From contig MNCI01017783.1 of assembly GCA_015680685.1 (NCBI GenBank), positions 360,190-406,141 on the forward strand: a stretch of 45,952 nt of DNA, given 5' to 3'. How positions within the stretch are numbered: position 1 is the stretch's first letter; each line of letters begins with the position of its first letter. The DNA is from Gnetum montanum (taxonomy: Eukaryota; Streptophyta; Gnetopsida; Gnetales; Gnetaceae). Below the pieces are notes generated by a model. The model made no database searches, was not told where the DNA came from, and saw nothing but the letters and a program-made list of their open reading frames with translations. Both the position numbers and the translations under genes were made by a program. Below are positions 10,381-22,433 of the stretch, piece by piece.

Positions 10381-10540
10381 TAAATTTTGTAATTTTGTGT
10401 CTGTGTCCCAATTTTGTTATATTCAACTCTCCACTATGGCATAAATAAATTTCTATTTAGTCAATAATCCCATACCTATCCACTATGTAATTAATTGAAC
10501 TTGTTCCTCGCTTTCTTTGACTCGAGAATGAGTTGTTATT

Positions 10541-10553
10541 CAGTCATGGGGTA
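10541..10553 (+). other. Polypurine tract before the plus-strand LTR
   Basis: CAGTCATGGGGTA abuts the LTR start TGATGA. The equivalent minus-strand site at 40640-40657 reads AGTCATGGGGGTA in front of its LTR, so both position and sequence are conserved. Confidence 0.75.
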
Positions 10554-10738
10554 TGATGAATCATGGTTTTCCAGGTGCTAATATCGGACCCCTATTATCA
10601 AACCCCTAATATTTGATGAGTCCAGATATCGAACACCCAATATTAGACACTTGTTATCAAACCCTCGATATCAGGTATGTGATATCACAGCCTAGCTAGC
10701 GATATTGGATATGTGATATTATGGTTCCTGTGTGAGCC

Positions 10739-10746
10739 TATAAATA
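10739..10746 (+). promoter_or_regulatory. TATA box of the plus-strand LTR
   Basis: TATAAATA in the context GAGCCTATAAATACACAA, placed as in the sister LTRs, about 185 bp from the U3 end. Confidence 0.7.
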
Positions 10747-10911
10747 CACAATTGGGCACATGGGAAATTCATACAAAATTAGTGTTAGAGTAGGATCTTT
10801 TTGTCAGTTTTCCTCTCAACCCTTTCCCTAGTACATGCCCGCAGTGTGATAATTGTAATTGTATAGAGCCTTTATTCGAGTGTGATGTACTTGGACATGC
10901 ACATGATCAGC

Positions 10912-10917
10912 AATAAA
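10912..10917 (+). terminator. Polyadenylation signal in the plus-strand LTR
   Basis: AATAAA lies about 170 bp downstream of the TATA box, inside the expected R region. All sister LTRs keep an AATAAAGAT at the corresponding place on their own sense strand. Confidence 0.55.
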
Positions 10918-11532
10918 GATTGAGATTACTTCATCATTGCAGCATTCACTTAATTTTAATTATTATTTATTGCATTCATAACTAATATTTCTCTACCCTC
11001 ATCTCCTATACCTGTTAGTAAATGCAAAATGAGTATGACTTAATCACGAGCATTTAAGTGTGACTACTTGGTATCCTAGTAGCATACCTAGGACATGCGC
11101 TTGGTAATCCCAGTGGTAGTACATGAGGTCCAAGATGTGTACGGATGATTAAGGATGGATACTCATCATACTTAGGCTAGCTTAGACTCTCTTCACCCAT
11201 TCCCTCTTAGCTTAAACAAAGTTATTTTCCATTGCCTCTAGGAGTAGCACTAGGTTAGAAATCGTATCATACATCTCACTCTAGACTAAACCATACATGA
11301 TAAAGAAAATACTAGTCCAGGTGAGAAGACAGTGAACTGCAATCAATGAGTAACTATCTAGATACCATAATTAGTCTGTCTGCAAAGTTCAACCAGATCA
11401 TGCATGAACGCTCATATTCGTATGGTTGAGTATATGGGTACCTCACCACTCATCAAAAAGAAAAGGAACTAAGAGCTTAGAATGATTAGCATTGGTGGCC
11501 ATCTCCCCCATGACTGATTGGAAGGAGGAGAT

Positions 11533-12560
11533 CTAAAATAATGAGCAAGGTTGTCCAGCAACAAAGGTAGTATTAGTACTAGCTATTTTAGGCTCATGGA
11601 AGGGTTTGGTTTGCTGGATGTTGATCAATAACTTCTTATTCAGCCTTTCAGGTTTGTAGATCATCATGGCCCCCGAAGGAAAAGTTTCATGAATGATATA
11701 AGGTCCTTCCCACAATGTTTGAAATTTAGTTCGTTGGGGTACATGTGTGAGATTCCAATAAAGAACCTTATCTCCCGGTTGGTATTTGACCTTCCTAATC
11801 CTTAGTTCATGATGTTGTTTGTTAAAGGCCTTATGCAGTTCATTAGATGATAGGGTGGATAATTGGTTTTCATCTAGCCAATTAAGGTTCATTAGCCATT
11901 CTTTTTATGCTAGATTGAGGTCAAGGTTAAGGTCACATGTTATGGATAGTATTCGAAGCTTCACTTGAATAGGAAGTGTCAAAAGTTTACCATACACTAA
12001 CTCATAGGGAGAGTAGCCTATTGGGAGTTTCCATGTGGAGCGGTATGCCCAGAGAGCATCATTCAATTTGGTGCTACAGTCTCACCTATACTTGCTAATG
12101 GTTCATGTTAATATTTTTGTAATCTTCCTATTGGTGACCTTGGTTTGACGATTCGCTTGAGGATGATATGGTGTAGTCAATTTGTGCTCAACTCCTAAGC
12201 ATTGCATTAACTTTAGAAAAGTCAAACTTGTAAAGTGTGTACCATTGTCAGAAATAAGTGCACGCGGCATGCCAAACTTGTTTACGATTTGTTGTTGAAC
12301 AAACCGTGTAGTGGTAGATGATGTACAGTCCATCACAGTGGCTACTTTTGCCCACTTGGTAAACTAGTCAACAATGTAGGCTTTTCCATTGGACATTAGT
12401 GTAATAGGCCCTATAAAATCAATTCCCCATATGTCGAAGGGTTCTAAAGGTTGAATCCATTGTTGTGGACCCTCCATTCTAGTAATCATTCCCCCAAAAC
12501 AATGTAGGCCAAGAATATCCTGCAAGCAAGATTTTTATGGTTGTTCATCTCCCTGCATAA
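11533..12560 (-). pseudogene. Integrase of element 3
   Basis: From the N-terminus: a zinc-binding relic (H-E-G-P-F-G-G-H-Y, near 12560-12500); core strand FDIWGIDFIGP (about 12440) with the first catalytic Asp; a stop where Tyr is usual in D-Y-F-T-K-W; SDNGTHFTS (12336-12103 segment) with the second Asp; then HPQANRQTKVTNR, where the catalytic Glu of the Q-x-E position is Lys. A C-terminal part (11892-11533) has the YQPGDKVLYWN and WEGPYIIHETFPSGA blocks of gypsy integrase tails. Stops and the lost Glu make it inactive. Confidence 0.88.
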
Positions 12561-12635
12561 TGACCCCCAAAAGGGCCCTCATGAGCATCTTGGAGAACTC
12601 GCAATTAATCTACATTGGGAACACACCATCGAACC

Positions 12636-13548
12636 TTAAGTTGGTTTCTACACATCGTTTCAATACTTACTCTAATCATTCTAATGCTTGTTTGAAGTCT
12701 ACTCCATAGGTGGAGAAATCATCCATAAAGACCTCCACACCATTTCCTATTTGCTACTAAAAGATACTTAGAACCAAACGTTGAAACGTTACTGGGGTAT
12801 TGCACAAGCCAAACAGAATCTGCTTATAGGCAAATGTCCCCCAATGACTTGTGAATGTAGTCTTGGCTTGGTCTTTTGGTGCTATTTGAATTTGATTATA
12901 TCCATTGTAGCCATCTAGAAAACTATAGTGGTAATGCCCTACAATGGTATCTAAGACTTAGTTGACGAATGATAATGGGAAGTGGTCTTTAAATGTTTCC
13001 ATGTTCAATAGCCTAAATTCTATACACATCCTTCATTTACCTCCCTCTTTGGGCACAATGACTAACAGAATAACCCATTCACTATTAGCAATGGGGTAGA
13101 TAAACCCAGCTTTTAGAAGTTGTTCAATTTCTTCTTTAACCACTTGCTTAAGCTTTGGGTTCAATCGCCTCTGCAGTTGTCGTCGAGGTTTCATGGAGGG
13201 GTTAGTGTAAATTCTATGTTGGCATATCCTAGGACCTATTCTGGTTAATTTGGGATATGACAAAGCAAGGGCTTTCGACCATTTGTTTACCATTTTCAGT
13301 AGTCTTTCTTTTTGTTGAGGAGTGAGCTTAGCATTAATGATTACCAACTTTCCATTTTTGAGAAATGTATACTCCATACTGGTGGGCAATGATTTTAACT
13401 CAAGGGGCTTTTTCTTGAACTCGTCAGGGATTTCCAACTTCCCCCAGTTGATATTTTTGATGTTAGGACTTGGACGTTGGCGATGGACTTGCTCTAATGT
13501 ATTTATGCTATCAATGTAGGTGCAAGTCAAGCTCTCAGTTGGTTCCAT
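12636..13548 (-). pseudogene. Reverse transcriptase of element 3, truncated by a deletion
   Basis: An open linker plus RT N-terminus runs 13548-13033 (MEPTESLTCTYIDS ... RICQHRIYTNPSMKP, RRLNPKLKQVVKEE, SEWVILLVIVPKEGGK). The palm follows with stops, but the active-site box near 12705-12735 is the intact F-M-D-D-F-S-T-Y-G. At 12635/12636 the sequence jumps to what lies 945 bp further in element 1 (positions 1128 to 182), so the RT connection and RNase H are missing. Confidence 0.88.
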
Positions 13549-13698
13549 GCATATAGTTGAATCGTTCTCTTGGTCAGTTGTTAGCCACTGGGTGCCTTCC
13601 TATCTTGTGGTTGTTTCATACAAGCATCTTTGTATGTTAGTTATTGGTGCACATTGGTTGCATGCAAGCAATGTTAAACATTGTACAAACCAAGACTT

Positions 13699-14289
13699 CT
13701 ACATACAATTACATCCTGTATCATTGTATACGATGCATGGAACTTTCTTCTTCTCAATCTTTGCAAATTTATTTTCCTTTGATATTTCTAGGGAAGCATC
13801 ATGTATTCCTAGGTGCATGTTAATTGTGCTTAGCCATGCTCTTTCCATTATGATTGGGAAGTCCCCCTTACAGTTGTTGACTTCAATCCCTAGGAAATCA
13901 GCTGGATATGACCACCCACAAACAGTGGTGATAATGTCCTCCAATAGTCCTAATGGGACAATGATGGATTGGTTAGCCAACTCTAAACATATGTTACTCT
14001 TTTTTAATGGAGGTAGGTTCCAAGCTTTGTACATTTCTTGAGAGATTAAGTTAACACTAGAACCTGAATCCAAAAGAGCCTTGCAAGGTTCATTCCTAGC
14101 GATTTGCAAATATATAAGAGGACTTTCAGGATCAGAGAATTTCTTAGGAAGGTGGCCAACTTTAATCCAATTAGTAATTGCATGAGTCAACATGATTGTA
14201 TGCATTAAGTGCGATCTTTGGTTCGAAGGAAGCTTTGAAGATTTGAATGGTGGTAAGACGTTTGGAGAATTTTCCACTTGTGGTTGCAA
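13699..14289 (-). pseudogene. Protease domain of element 3 (open reading frame intact, rest of pol broken)
   Basis: A 196-residue open stretch holds the retropepsin core: IYLQIARNEPCKALLDSG, SSVNLISQEMYKAWNLPP, then LELANQSIIVPLGLLEDI and GWSYPADFLGIEV. The LDSG triad and hydrophobic I-V-P-L-G flap-side block are kept, so this domain alone still looks foldable. It once matured the Gag-Pol polyprotein. It has no intact neighbour in frame and is not expected to be made. Confidence 0.82.
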
Positions 14290-16700
14290 GGACTTAGTTG
14301 GACTGTTGGTTCTAAAGAAAGGTCTCTTCTTTATGTGGTTGTCTAAACCAATAGTAGGTTGGGGGTTGATAGCCCTTATTGCATTACGTTGCTATGGCTG
14401 GGCAAGAAGCTCACCCTACATAGCTGGAGCGGGTACTAATGGGGCTAAGGGTAGAAGAGGTGTAGTTAGATGAGAAGGATAGTACATTTGTGAAACCTCT
14501 CCTCTAGGAGGAGTTCTATAGTACTTTTGGGTTTGGTGGTAAGACTGAGGAGCAACATAACTAGTAGAGTCACATGGGGACATTGGCTGCTGCATGTAGT
14601 ATCCATATGGGTTAGGTTAACGATAAGGGTACTGTTGACATGGTGGTGACATTCCCCATGATTGTGGGTGTTGCCACTATTGATACTGTTCATGTGGTTG
14701 TGGTGGAGTTCCACTTGGATAATACGTTAAGGGTTAGTGAAACTATCTTGGATTACCTTGAGGATAAGATAACCTTTGGGATGTTTTCCATTTGTTTAAT
14801 CATGGGTTTAGTGCATACACCCCAGACTCCTACAAATGCGAGATTACTAAGCAACATCCCTTAGGATGGTCATATTGGCATATCTCACATTCACCATCAT
14901 TGTTTGTATCTGAATCCACAACCTCTTCAACAATGGCAGCTTTGTCGTTACCTTTGTTACATGCATATTCAGTTTCTTTCTTTTTTCTCCTTTCTTAGCC
15001 ACTACCTGGTTCCCTAGACTCTTCTACTATTTTGAGAATGGTTTAAAATCTATTATCTAGGGAGTCCCACATTTGGTTCACCTTTTCCGATACTTCTAAT
15101 GCAAGTTTTTGAATGGGCAAGGTTTTCCTATTTACCATCTCTTTAAGTGGCGACTCTTCTTCATCCTCACAAAATATAACTTCCTTCTTTCAGAGGGAAG
15201 GATCTCTATTATATTCCTCCACACTCTCTCTTTTCCTTAACTCACCTTCCTCCTTAGCAACTTGCTCCAACAATCTTTGTACTAGATGGGCTCTAAGCAT
15301 GGATAGTCTTCCTTGGGCATAAGTCCCAAGGGTTCTTCGTGTTTCATGCCTAAGTCCATCTACAAGATGGCATAGTTGTTCCCTTTACGAGTAACCATGG
15401 CTAGGGAAATGATGTAATAATGCATAATATTGGTCCATTGTAGCATCCAAGGGTTCATGTTCTCCTTATTTTCACCCTTGGATTTTCTTTCACAAGTTGG
15501 ACACTCGGGAGTACGTTTGATACTTATCATTGAAAAATTCTAACATGGTACTCCAGTTCTAAGGACCGATACCAACTTTCTACTTCCTTAATTAGTATCT
15601 GTGAAAACAACTTGAGTTTTTGCCACTCATTTTCTATGTTTTGCAAGGCACATGCATCGTGAAATTCTTGTAAATGATTTTGAGGATTAGCATTGTATCT
15701 CCCTTTAAATCATGGAATATTGTTCATGTCCAATCTTTTGATCCTACTATCTTTTTGGTGCTTTGTTGGGATTCTAACAGCCTAAGTTATATCTAGCATA
15801 CTTCAGGTAGCGAGTAGGGGTTCATCGTGATCATATTCGCTATGGCATCTATGATGCCTATGTTATTCCCTACTCTTGCTCCTTTCGCGGTGTGTTTCTC
15901 TAGAATGCCCTCGTCCCCTTTCTCGATTGTTTTGTCTATTATTCTTATTTCACCTACCATTATCCTCAGGGTCTTTCCCTCTACAACTGCATTTCGATCT
16001 TGAAGAAGAGGGGGAAGGAGATGATGGAGGTGAAGAGGGAGGAGGATCTTCACCATGATGGTGCCTGCTTCCTTCTCTTCGGTGGTTGCGGCCTCGACCA
16101 CGGTTATGATCAGAATGTCCATCTTTGTCACGTGTTCATGTTCCTTTTTCAAACCCTTTGTGTCTGTTGGTACCAGAATCTGGGTTATGGATAGTTGAGT
16201 GAAGATTCTGATACACAACCCGTTGAACGAAGTCAACAGGAGGAACATCATTATGTGGAAGACCTCCTAAGGCAGGTTCACTGCCTCATTTTCACCTATG
16301 ACATATGGAACATCTAGCGACCACTTCCCCTTCATAGATTTATGACATCTCTCTTGTTGTAAGTTCCTTTGACGTTGTGCCTTCGTGGGTCTCTCTTGAG
16401 TCTTGTTCATGCACAATGTACTCTACCTGTAAGTGCTGCATAATAATTCATGTGAGAGCATGAAGAAGCATGCTTGGGACTGAACGATTGGGAGGTAACA
16501 CTATGTTACCTTCTAAATCACACCAACACAGTTGTTCATCTTGGTGATGGATAAAGGTAAAGTTTGGTATATACTCATAAGGATGAACGTATACCACACG
16601 AAATTGTTGGGGCACTGGCAGGTCATCATGTGTACTACGTCTCCAATTGTTCTTTGTGTTAGACCTAGGCAGTGAAACACTCTCGTAAAAAGGAGACATG
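14290..16700 (-). pseudogene. gag of element 3, degenerate
   Basis: The probable start is the ATG at 16700 (MSPFYESVSLPRS), as in element 1, followed by HPYEYIPNFTFIHHQDEQL. A His/Arg/Asp-rich region (about 16251-15793) follows, then the capsid segment (15560-15272; F-F-N-D-K-Y-Q-T-Y-S-R-V, Q-Y-Y-A-L-L-H-H-F-P-S-H-G) that element 1 lacks. The zinc knuckle CEICQYDHPKGCC (CX2CX3HX4C) is near 14885-14840, ahead of a Pro/Tyr/Gln-rich tail (14714-14466). Stops and shifts are frequent. Confidence 0.8.
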
Positions 16701-16825
16701 ATTAATTCTTTAGTGTTCAACACTTTTCTCTTCTCTTTTCTAATAATATTAAAATAATCAACCCTAAGGGTTCGTTCCAATGATGGGAAGATTCCTAAGT
16801 TCTAATTAGCCCACAAACAACAAAG

Positions 16826-16843
16826 TCCCTGACAACGGTGCCA
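16826..16843 (-). other. Primer-binding site of element 3 (tRNA-Asp type)
   Basis: The minus strand reads TGGCACCGTTGTCAGGGA, one base inside the LTR; it fits the tRNA-Asp complement with three transitions. Confidence 0.75.
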
Positions 16844-16844
16844 A

Positions 16845-17635
16845 TGATGAGCAGCAAGGTACCCCTACACCCAACCATACGAATATGAGCATTCGTGCAC
16901 GATCCGGTCAAATTCCAAGGACTAAGTGCTTATGCACCTTCACAAAACGAGGATAGGTTAGCAATCGTTGTCTTCCCAAGCTTACTTGTATAACATGATT
17001 GTATGGTTAAGTAAACTTGAGGCATATGATTTTTATGCTTTTTATGTTTTATGTCTTGGTGCTAAAAAGGGAGAAATGAAAGAATTTAATAACTAAATTA
17101 ATTTAACTACACAACTAGGCTCTAACTAGTCTTGACACCAGCATCCGTTCCCACTTGCCGTACACATCTTGAACCAGTGTAACACTGCTGGGATTACCAA
17201 ACACTAATCATTATTGGGTTACCAAGTGTTCCATGTATGCTCAAAGTGGTCATACTGAGTGTGCTTACTTGTTAAAAATTAACAAATTAATAAAAGCAAC
17301 ATCAATTAACTAATGAAAGCATTAAAGAATTGTAAATAGCATTAAGGGTGAGAGGTAAGCTATTCTGAATGTTGCAAGGTTTATCACAAAGTTCATCTTT
17401 ATTTCTAGACACAAGGTGTGCTCAGGTACACAATGCTCGAATAAAGATCCATTCACTTTATGACTCCTACTGTGAGCACTCAGAAATAATTCTAACTCTA
17501 AGAGGGGGAAACTACAAGAGTTTGGGTAAGGGACTAAGAACTAACTACTAAACCAAGTTCACCTGCCTCTTATTTATAGGTCTCGATATCGGATGTTCGA
17601 TATCACATGGCAAGATCCGATATTGTAGCTCATCA
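16845..17635 (-). repeat. 5' LTR of element 3 (subfamily A, 791 bp)
   Basis: Plus-strand ends are TGATGAGCAGCAAGG and GCTCATCA (to 17635). It aligns with 5026-5997 through the GTCTTCCCA, GGTTAAGTAA and AGCATCCGTTCCCACTT blocks. The minus-strand TATA box (TATAAATAAGAGG) is at 17571-17578, again beside GATATCG-like palindromes. Confidence 0.87.
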
Positions 17636-19464
17636 CTCTCTCTAGAGGATATTTCTAAGTCACAATTTTTTTTTCTTCGCAATTTCTTGTCTTATTCTTT
17701 TAAAGCTTGTACGATCATAGAGCCCATCTTTTTATCTTTATTGTTTCAAGTTTAGATTTACTTTTTTCTTCAACTTTGGCTTCAATTACTACTAAGTTCA
17801 ACTAAATATGTTCATTATCCTTTGAAGCACCATTATTCTTCTTTTTCCCCTCAATCCTTTACTTGAGACTTGTTAACATACAAAGAATTTCTTTGTTTTG
17901 CCCATAAATCTCATCTAGTAATGCTATTTTATTAACCATAAGCTCTCGTTATGCAATTAGAATGCTTTTTTGTGCCTTGTGATGGTGCTATTATAAAATT
18001 TTCAAATTTCTTGGGCACAGAACTCAATCTCTTTGGCAACAAATTTTCACTTATGAAACATCTCTAACCAACCTTCCTATTGTTGCCTCAAATCAAATCA
18101 ATGTCAAAATTCTTGTTGCAAAAATCCTCATTGTCAAAACCTTGCATAGTTTTGGGACCATATCTTAGTGCTAAAAATTTGAAGGCTACTAAAAGAGTAC
18201 ATAAGATATATTTACTTGATGAATTAAAGGTGAAAATTCAAACATAATTTTTTATACTTTTGTTAAAGTGCAATCTAGTTCCTCTAGAAACATAAGCTAT
18301 TTGTCAGTTTATTACTTGTACTAAAAAATTAACTAAAACAAAATAGACCAATTTTCCTATAGTTTTTGAAGACATAAAAGAGCAAGGATGAGATTTCCAA
18401 AGGATATAATAGTTGAAGACTTGGGATATCTCATTTGAGGAGATACAAACTAATCAAAAGCACATTCCTAAGTTGATTTAGCAATGGGTTCTAATAAAGT
18501 TAGGATCAAATGTAAAAGGTAAGAAAAAATTTTATTTGGAATACATAAGAAGTAACTAGGTAAACTGAGAAGTTCACTATTTGTCAACTCTACTCCTAAT
18601 GAGATGTTGCATTTAAAACAACAAGCTTCATTTAAGTTCACATTATCTTTAGATAGAAAGTGGAAGATGGATGCAACTTCCTATAAAAGAACACATCTAT
18701 AGGCTATGTTGGTCAAGATATCTTGAGGATAAGCATCACATTTTTCTTAGTTGCCCTCAAATTAAACATTTAAGATAAAAATACAATATTGCAACAAAAG
18801 ATATATATGAGAGCTTTTCTTGTTACATTAGTATCAGTCAGCCACTATGTCGAATGGATGTTTAACTTTCATAATACAAATGTAACCAAATTCTTTCAAT
18901 CTTTGACTGTAATAAAACACATCTTTCATTTTTAATTTCACTTTTGTTAAAGAAAATATCCATTATATTACCTTAGGAATTTGAGCTATTAAGCTTAGAA
19001 TTAATGACGTTAGTATTTTGCCGTATCGAAATAGAGGATTCATATCAACCAATGATCAAAGCATCTCTCAAATATATTCTTGTCTGTTCAAAACAACCTG
19101 GTTGGTTTGGAAAGTTTTTGAATGAATTCCAAGCAACCTTCCGGTTTCGATGGGCAACACAAGCAACATTCGAAAAAAACAAGCACCCAACAGTTGTCTT
19201 GTCCTTCGCTCATCGTCAAGCGGCAGCTGTCCAGGAAAAGAATAAGATGATCGTGGAGTCTTTTCAACATCAGTCTTGCAGGCAAAACGCCAACGACAAA
19301 GAAAACTTAAAAAATAAAGAAAAAAGGAAATTCCGCGTTAGATGATCGATTTTCTAAAAACATTCCAAAGAAAGCGATGGCAGTGCAGCAGCGAGGAGAG
19401 CAGAAGTGAGGACCAGCGGCGTCAAAACTGCAGGTTTGAATTTGGTAAATCGTGTAAAAATAAA
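17636..19464. other. AT-rich intergenic stretch, nothing recognised
   Basis: No convincing coding region, LTR or RNA gene was found on either strand. Open stretches are short and unlike any family I know. It may hold very old repeat debris and marks the edge of the gene island after element 3. Confidence 0.5.
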
Positions 19465-19546
19465 TGGCCCACTTTTCGTAGGAATTAAAGATTCGCAACA
19501 GTGGCCCACTTTTCTTAGAAATTGGTTAATTAAAGATTCCTAACAG
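19465..19546. repeat. Imperfect direct repeat (two units of about 37 and 45 bp)
   Basis: TGGCCCACTTTTCGTAGGAA at 19465 recurs as TGGCCCACTTTTCTTAGAAA at 19502. In both units AATTAAAGATTC and AACAG follow; the second unit has an extra short insertion. Confidence 0.7.
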
Positions 19547-22081
19547 TTATTCTTACCGTTTAACACTCCTCTAACGAGAAACGACTAATGCCACTAACTA
19601 ATGCCACTAATCAATCATTAAGACTGTTTAACATTACTCTAGTTATGGAGCATTAATGCTTTTAGGACGGAGGGAAGAACTAACGGCATTCCATTTAAGG
19701 TTATTGGTTCCTTGTTTAGCCTATACAATGTGATCGCCTCTGCCATCAAAGTAATCAAATTAGATGCAAATAAGATCCAATTTCGTTACACCAATAGGAA
19801 TAGGCAACAAGATTTTCAATAAAGTTTACTTTGAGCATAGCTCAACTTGTAAGGCTTTTCAAACTATATTCTGTGTTTACAGAGCTTTTGTGCTAATTAT
19901 TTTTCTATCATCCATAAAAATCATAACAGCTTCGGGGTTCTCTTGTTTCAGTTTTTGCTTCTTCAGATTCTTATCCATCGACAAAAGTATTTTAATTTTA
20001 CGAAATTTTTTCTTGAACATTCATAGAATTATATTTTGTTTTATCTGCTAAATATTTGAATATTTGGGCAAAATCCCTATTACTTTATAGCTTACCTCCA
20101 GTTAACAAGAAGATTCTGGAATAAATTTTTAACAAATCAAATTCACATAACCACCAAAAGCAGCAGCAGCAACAGAAAAAGGAGAATGTTGCTCTGCTCA
20201 CAGCACATGGACTGATGAACAGGCCAAATGGGATACGACAAACCAAACTTTTTCCCGTGTTGACAGATACCCACAAAATTTACAGGCCTACCCACAAAAT
20301 TCTCGAATTGATGCATCAACCACAAGAGCGAAGGCCAATTAACTAACCCAAATCAGCACTCCGCTGCTGCTGCTGCTGCACTGGTTTCATGACAGTTGGT
20401 GGTCTTCCTTTCAACTTTGAAATTGATGATGGGTTCACTCAATTTTTCAATAATGGCATGTTTCTTCTCTGCAACGATTCTGATCACCTTTGACGCCTGC
20501 AGTGCAGTCGTTGCTGTCACTTTTGTTAACAGGGCATGTTCCAAGTCTTGTTTGTGAAAAAATAATGCTAATGAAGGGAAATTCCATTCAAGATTGCAGG
20601 GATACAAACCTAAAATGGCTGTAATGTCACTGTCACTGAGGGATTGGACAAACTTCGCTGTTTCTTTTTTCAACTCTCTCTCTGTCTCTCTCTGCATGAC
20701 GCTGCTGAAGCAAACAGTTAAGATCACAGTTGCCTAGGGTGATGATCCTTTCCAGCTTTGTTCAGTTCTTTTAAACCAGAAGTTTACTGGTTTTGTTATT
20801 GTTTCAGATGGAAGAAATCTTAAGTCTTACGGGGTAATAATTTTATGCAGTCACAAGTTTTGCAGGAAACTTGGCAACCTAGCTTTTCCAGAATCATGAC
20901 AAAAGTTCATTTATGTTATCCTGAAAAGCAGCAGCTTCGTTTATTCAATGAACTTTTTTTTACGGACCCATTAAATGTTTCCAAAAATAAATACACGGGA
21001 GGAAGAAATTCTAAAGAAAAATGTAAAACTTTTCGAAGGACAAATTTTATTCTTTTCAGTAATGAAAGTGAAAGGTCGTAGAAAAAAAGCAAGCAATGCC
21101 TGCATCTTTTTACGGTTATTATCCTATGATTAAAGACACAACTACCGTTCATGTTTTTATTTGGATGCGTATGAATACAAGTAAAGCAACTCTCATTTGC
21201 CATCACAAGATCTGCCAACACCAAAGCATCAAATTTGCTAAATCAAAAATTTAAACCATTGCAAAAGTTCGTTCCACGTGAAAGAGCAATTGTTGCCATG
21301 TAAAATCATGTAAAATGACAAAAAAATATCAGAACTATGGTATCAGTGGAAACTATAAAATTCAGACTCTATAATTCTGTTGTGCTTGACCCCTCTTGGC
21401 ATTTTGCTGAAGGAATCTTTCGGCCCAACGAAGAAGCACTTGTGTATCTTACAAGTAATTCTTTGCAGCTTTCTATCTAAAGTTCGCCTGAAAATTCACA
21501 AGAAAGCTGACGATATTTGGAATCTGAAACTGTAATTTTGCAAAGTGGAAACCAGCATTACCTGGGTATCACAGTTAATTACTTGGCTAAAAAGTAGGAA
21601 AGCAACTTAAACATTTATAAAAATACCCTAAAGTTTTTCTGGGGAAATACATCTCTACAGTATTATAATTTTGACAAATACCAGGTCCCTCTACATACTC
21701 AGCAAAAAAGCACAAACTCCTAAGCAGACTGCATGATTTTACAGCGATAATGGCTTTGACTGTATGGATAATGTGAATGCCAATGCCGTGCTGCAGAGAG
21801 ACGCAACAAGAAACATGCAGAATGAGGATCCCAGTACCATGAAAACCAAATTCACGCCAATCCTGCCTACACAATTTCAGCTATAACCCAATAAACAAAT
21901 AAATGCAGAGCAGGGATTTTCTTCCCGAATGACAGCAATAGAGAGAGATCCTCACAAACTGTGAACTGTCATTAACGGCTACACGGTGCAGAAACGGTGG
22001 TTATGCAAAAATCCCGTTGTGGGTGGGAGTGGCACTGGCATGGTGTGAAACTCTGAGCATGCTTTTAAAAACACCTCCTCG
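19547..22081. other. Intergenic region upstream of the GH9 gene
   Basis: No gene is supported. Short repeats of TAATGCCACTAA occur near 19590-19610. A minus-strand open stretch at 20727-20353 (about 124 codons, C-terminal poly-Ala from a GCT/GCA triplet run) is the longest but has no recognisable domain. Confidence 0.45.
20363..20379. repeat. (GCT)n microsatellite
   Basis: A run of GCT triplets within CTCCGCTGCTGCTGCTGCTG. It explains the Ala run in an overlapping unsupported open frame. Confidence 0.8.
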
Positions 22082-22117
22082 CCACCACCACCACCACCAC
22101 CATAATCATCATCATGA
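22082..22117. repeat. (CCA)n/(ATC)n microsatellite in the GH9 promoter
   Basis: Six to seven CCA triplets followed by ATAATCATCATCATG, some 160 bp upstream of the TATA box of the glucanase gene. Confidence 0.8.
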
Positions 22118-22277
22118 CAGCCAAGCCATTATCTCCTTCATAAAAAGAGGTGGAATACTGCAACAGAATGGAATCCAATCGAATCCATACCACAGTAGCC
22201 CAGCAAACAACAAAACGTTTCGTAAACAGTGAAGTAAAGAAGACAGCCCAGCCCCTTTCTATTCCCTTCTCCTCCTC

Positions 22278-22285
22278 TATATATA
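22278..22285 (+). promoter_or_regulatory. Putative TATA box of the GH9 gene
   Basis: TATATATA in CTCCTCTATATATACACGC lies 149 bp before the chosen ATG. With a start site about 30 bp downstream it gives a leader of roughly 120 nt, a normal plant core promoter layout. Confidence 0.6.
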
Positions 22286-22433
22286 CACGCAGACCAATCA
22301 TGGACTTACTCCACCACAGTAGCTAACATTCCTCTGTTTGTTTCAGTTACAGTCCCATTTTCCATGCTCTGCTACCATCTTGGGATTTCAGTTTGTCCAG
22401 TATTTGTTTGTTTGTTTGTTCTTATTCCTCAAA

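Larger units (their letters stand above)
9714..11455 (+). mobile_element. Plus-strand B-type element, 3' part with internally deleted ORF2 and 3' LTR
   Basis: This is the only element of the left block in plus orientation. A leader (9714-9936) resembles the reverse complement of 43629-43900. A collapsed ORF2, a polypurine tract and an LTR follow. The 3' LTR ends at 11455 within element 3, with AAAAG as the possible target duplicate. On the left it is cut by the outer end of element 2's LTR, so element 2 most simply inserted into it; its 5' LTR would then be left of the window. Confidence 0.75.
10554..11455 (+). repeat. 3' LTR of plus-strand B-type element (902 bp)
   Basis: It starts TGATGAATCATGG and ends CCACTCATCA, the reverse complement of the conserved U5 terminus of the other LTRs. 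U3 carries repeated ATATCGAACACCC-like and GATATC palindromic motifs not seen in this number in the other copies, which makes it longer. Confidence 0.87.
11456..17635 (-). mobile_element. Element 3: Ty3/gypsy (Athila-like) retrotransposon, subfamily A
   Basis: Minus-strand order: 5' LTR (17635-16845), primer site, gag, protease, RT, a deletion where RNase H should be, then integrase, after which the plus-strand B element interrupts it. It is the best copy here for protease and the RT YxDD box. Its 3' end and LTR are not in the window. The outer flank at 17636 (CTCTC) would be the target duplicate. Confidence 0.85.

Noticed and set aside
11495-11520. Polypurine-like TCATGGGGGAGATGG after the integrase of element 3
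   Set aside because: No LTR start follows. Similar TCATGGGGGATG strings occur inside gag coding sequence (3140-3160), so the match is not specific.
19004-19345. Open frame of 113 codons on plus
   Set aside because: Low-complexity Lys/Gln-rich translation, no family resemblance; length is compatible with chance.
20353-20727. Open frame of 124 codons on minus
   Set aside because: No recognisable domain; the C-terminus comes from a triplet repeat, and there is no clear promoter or splice context.
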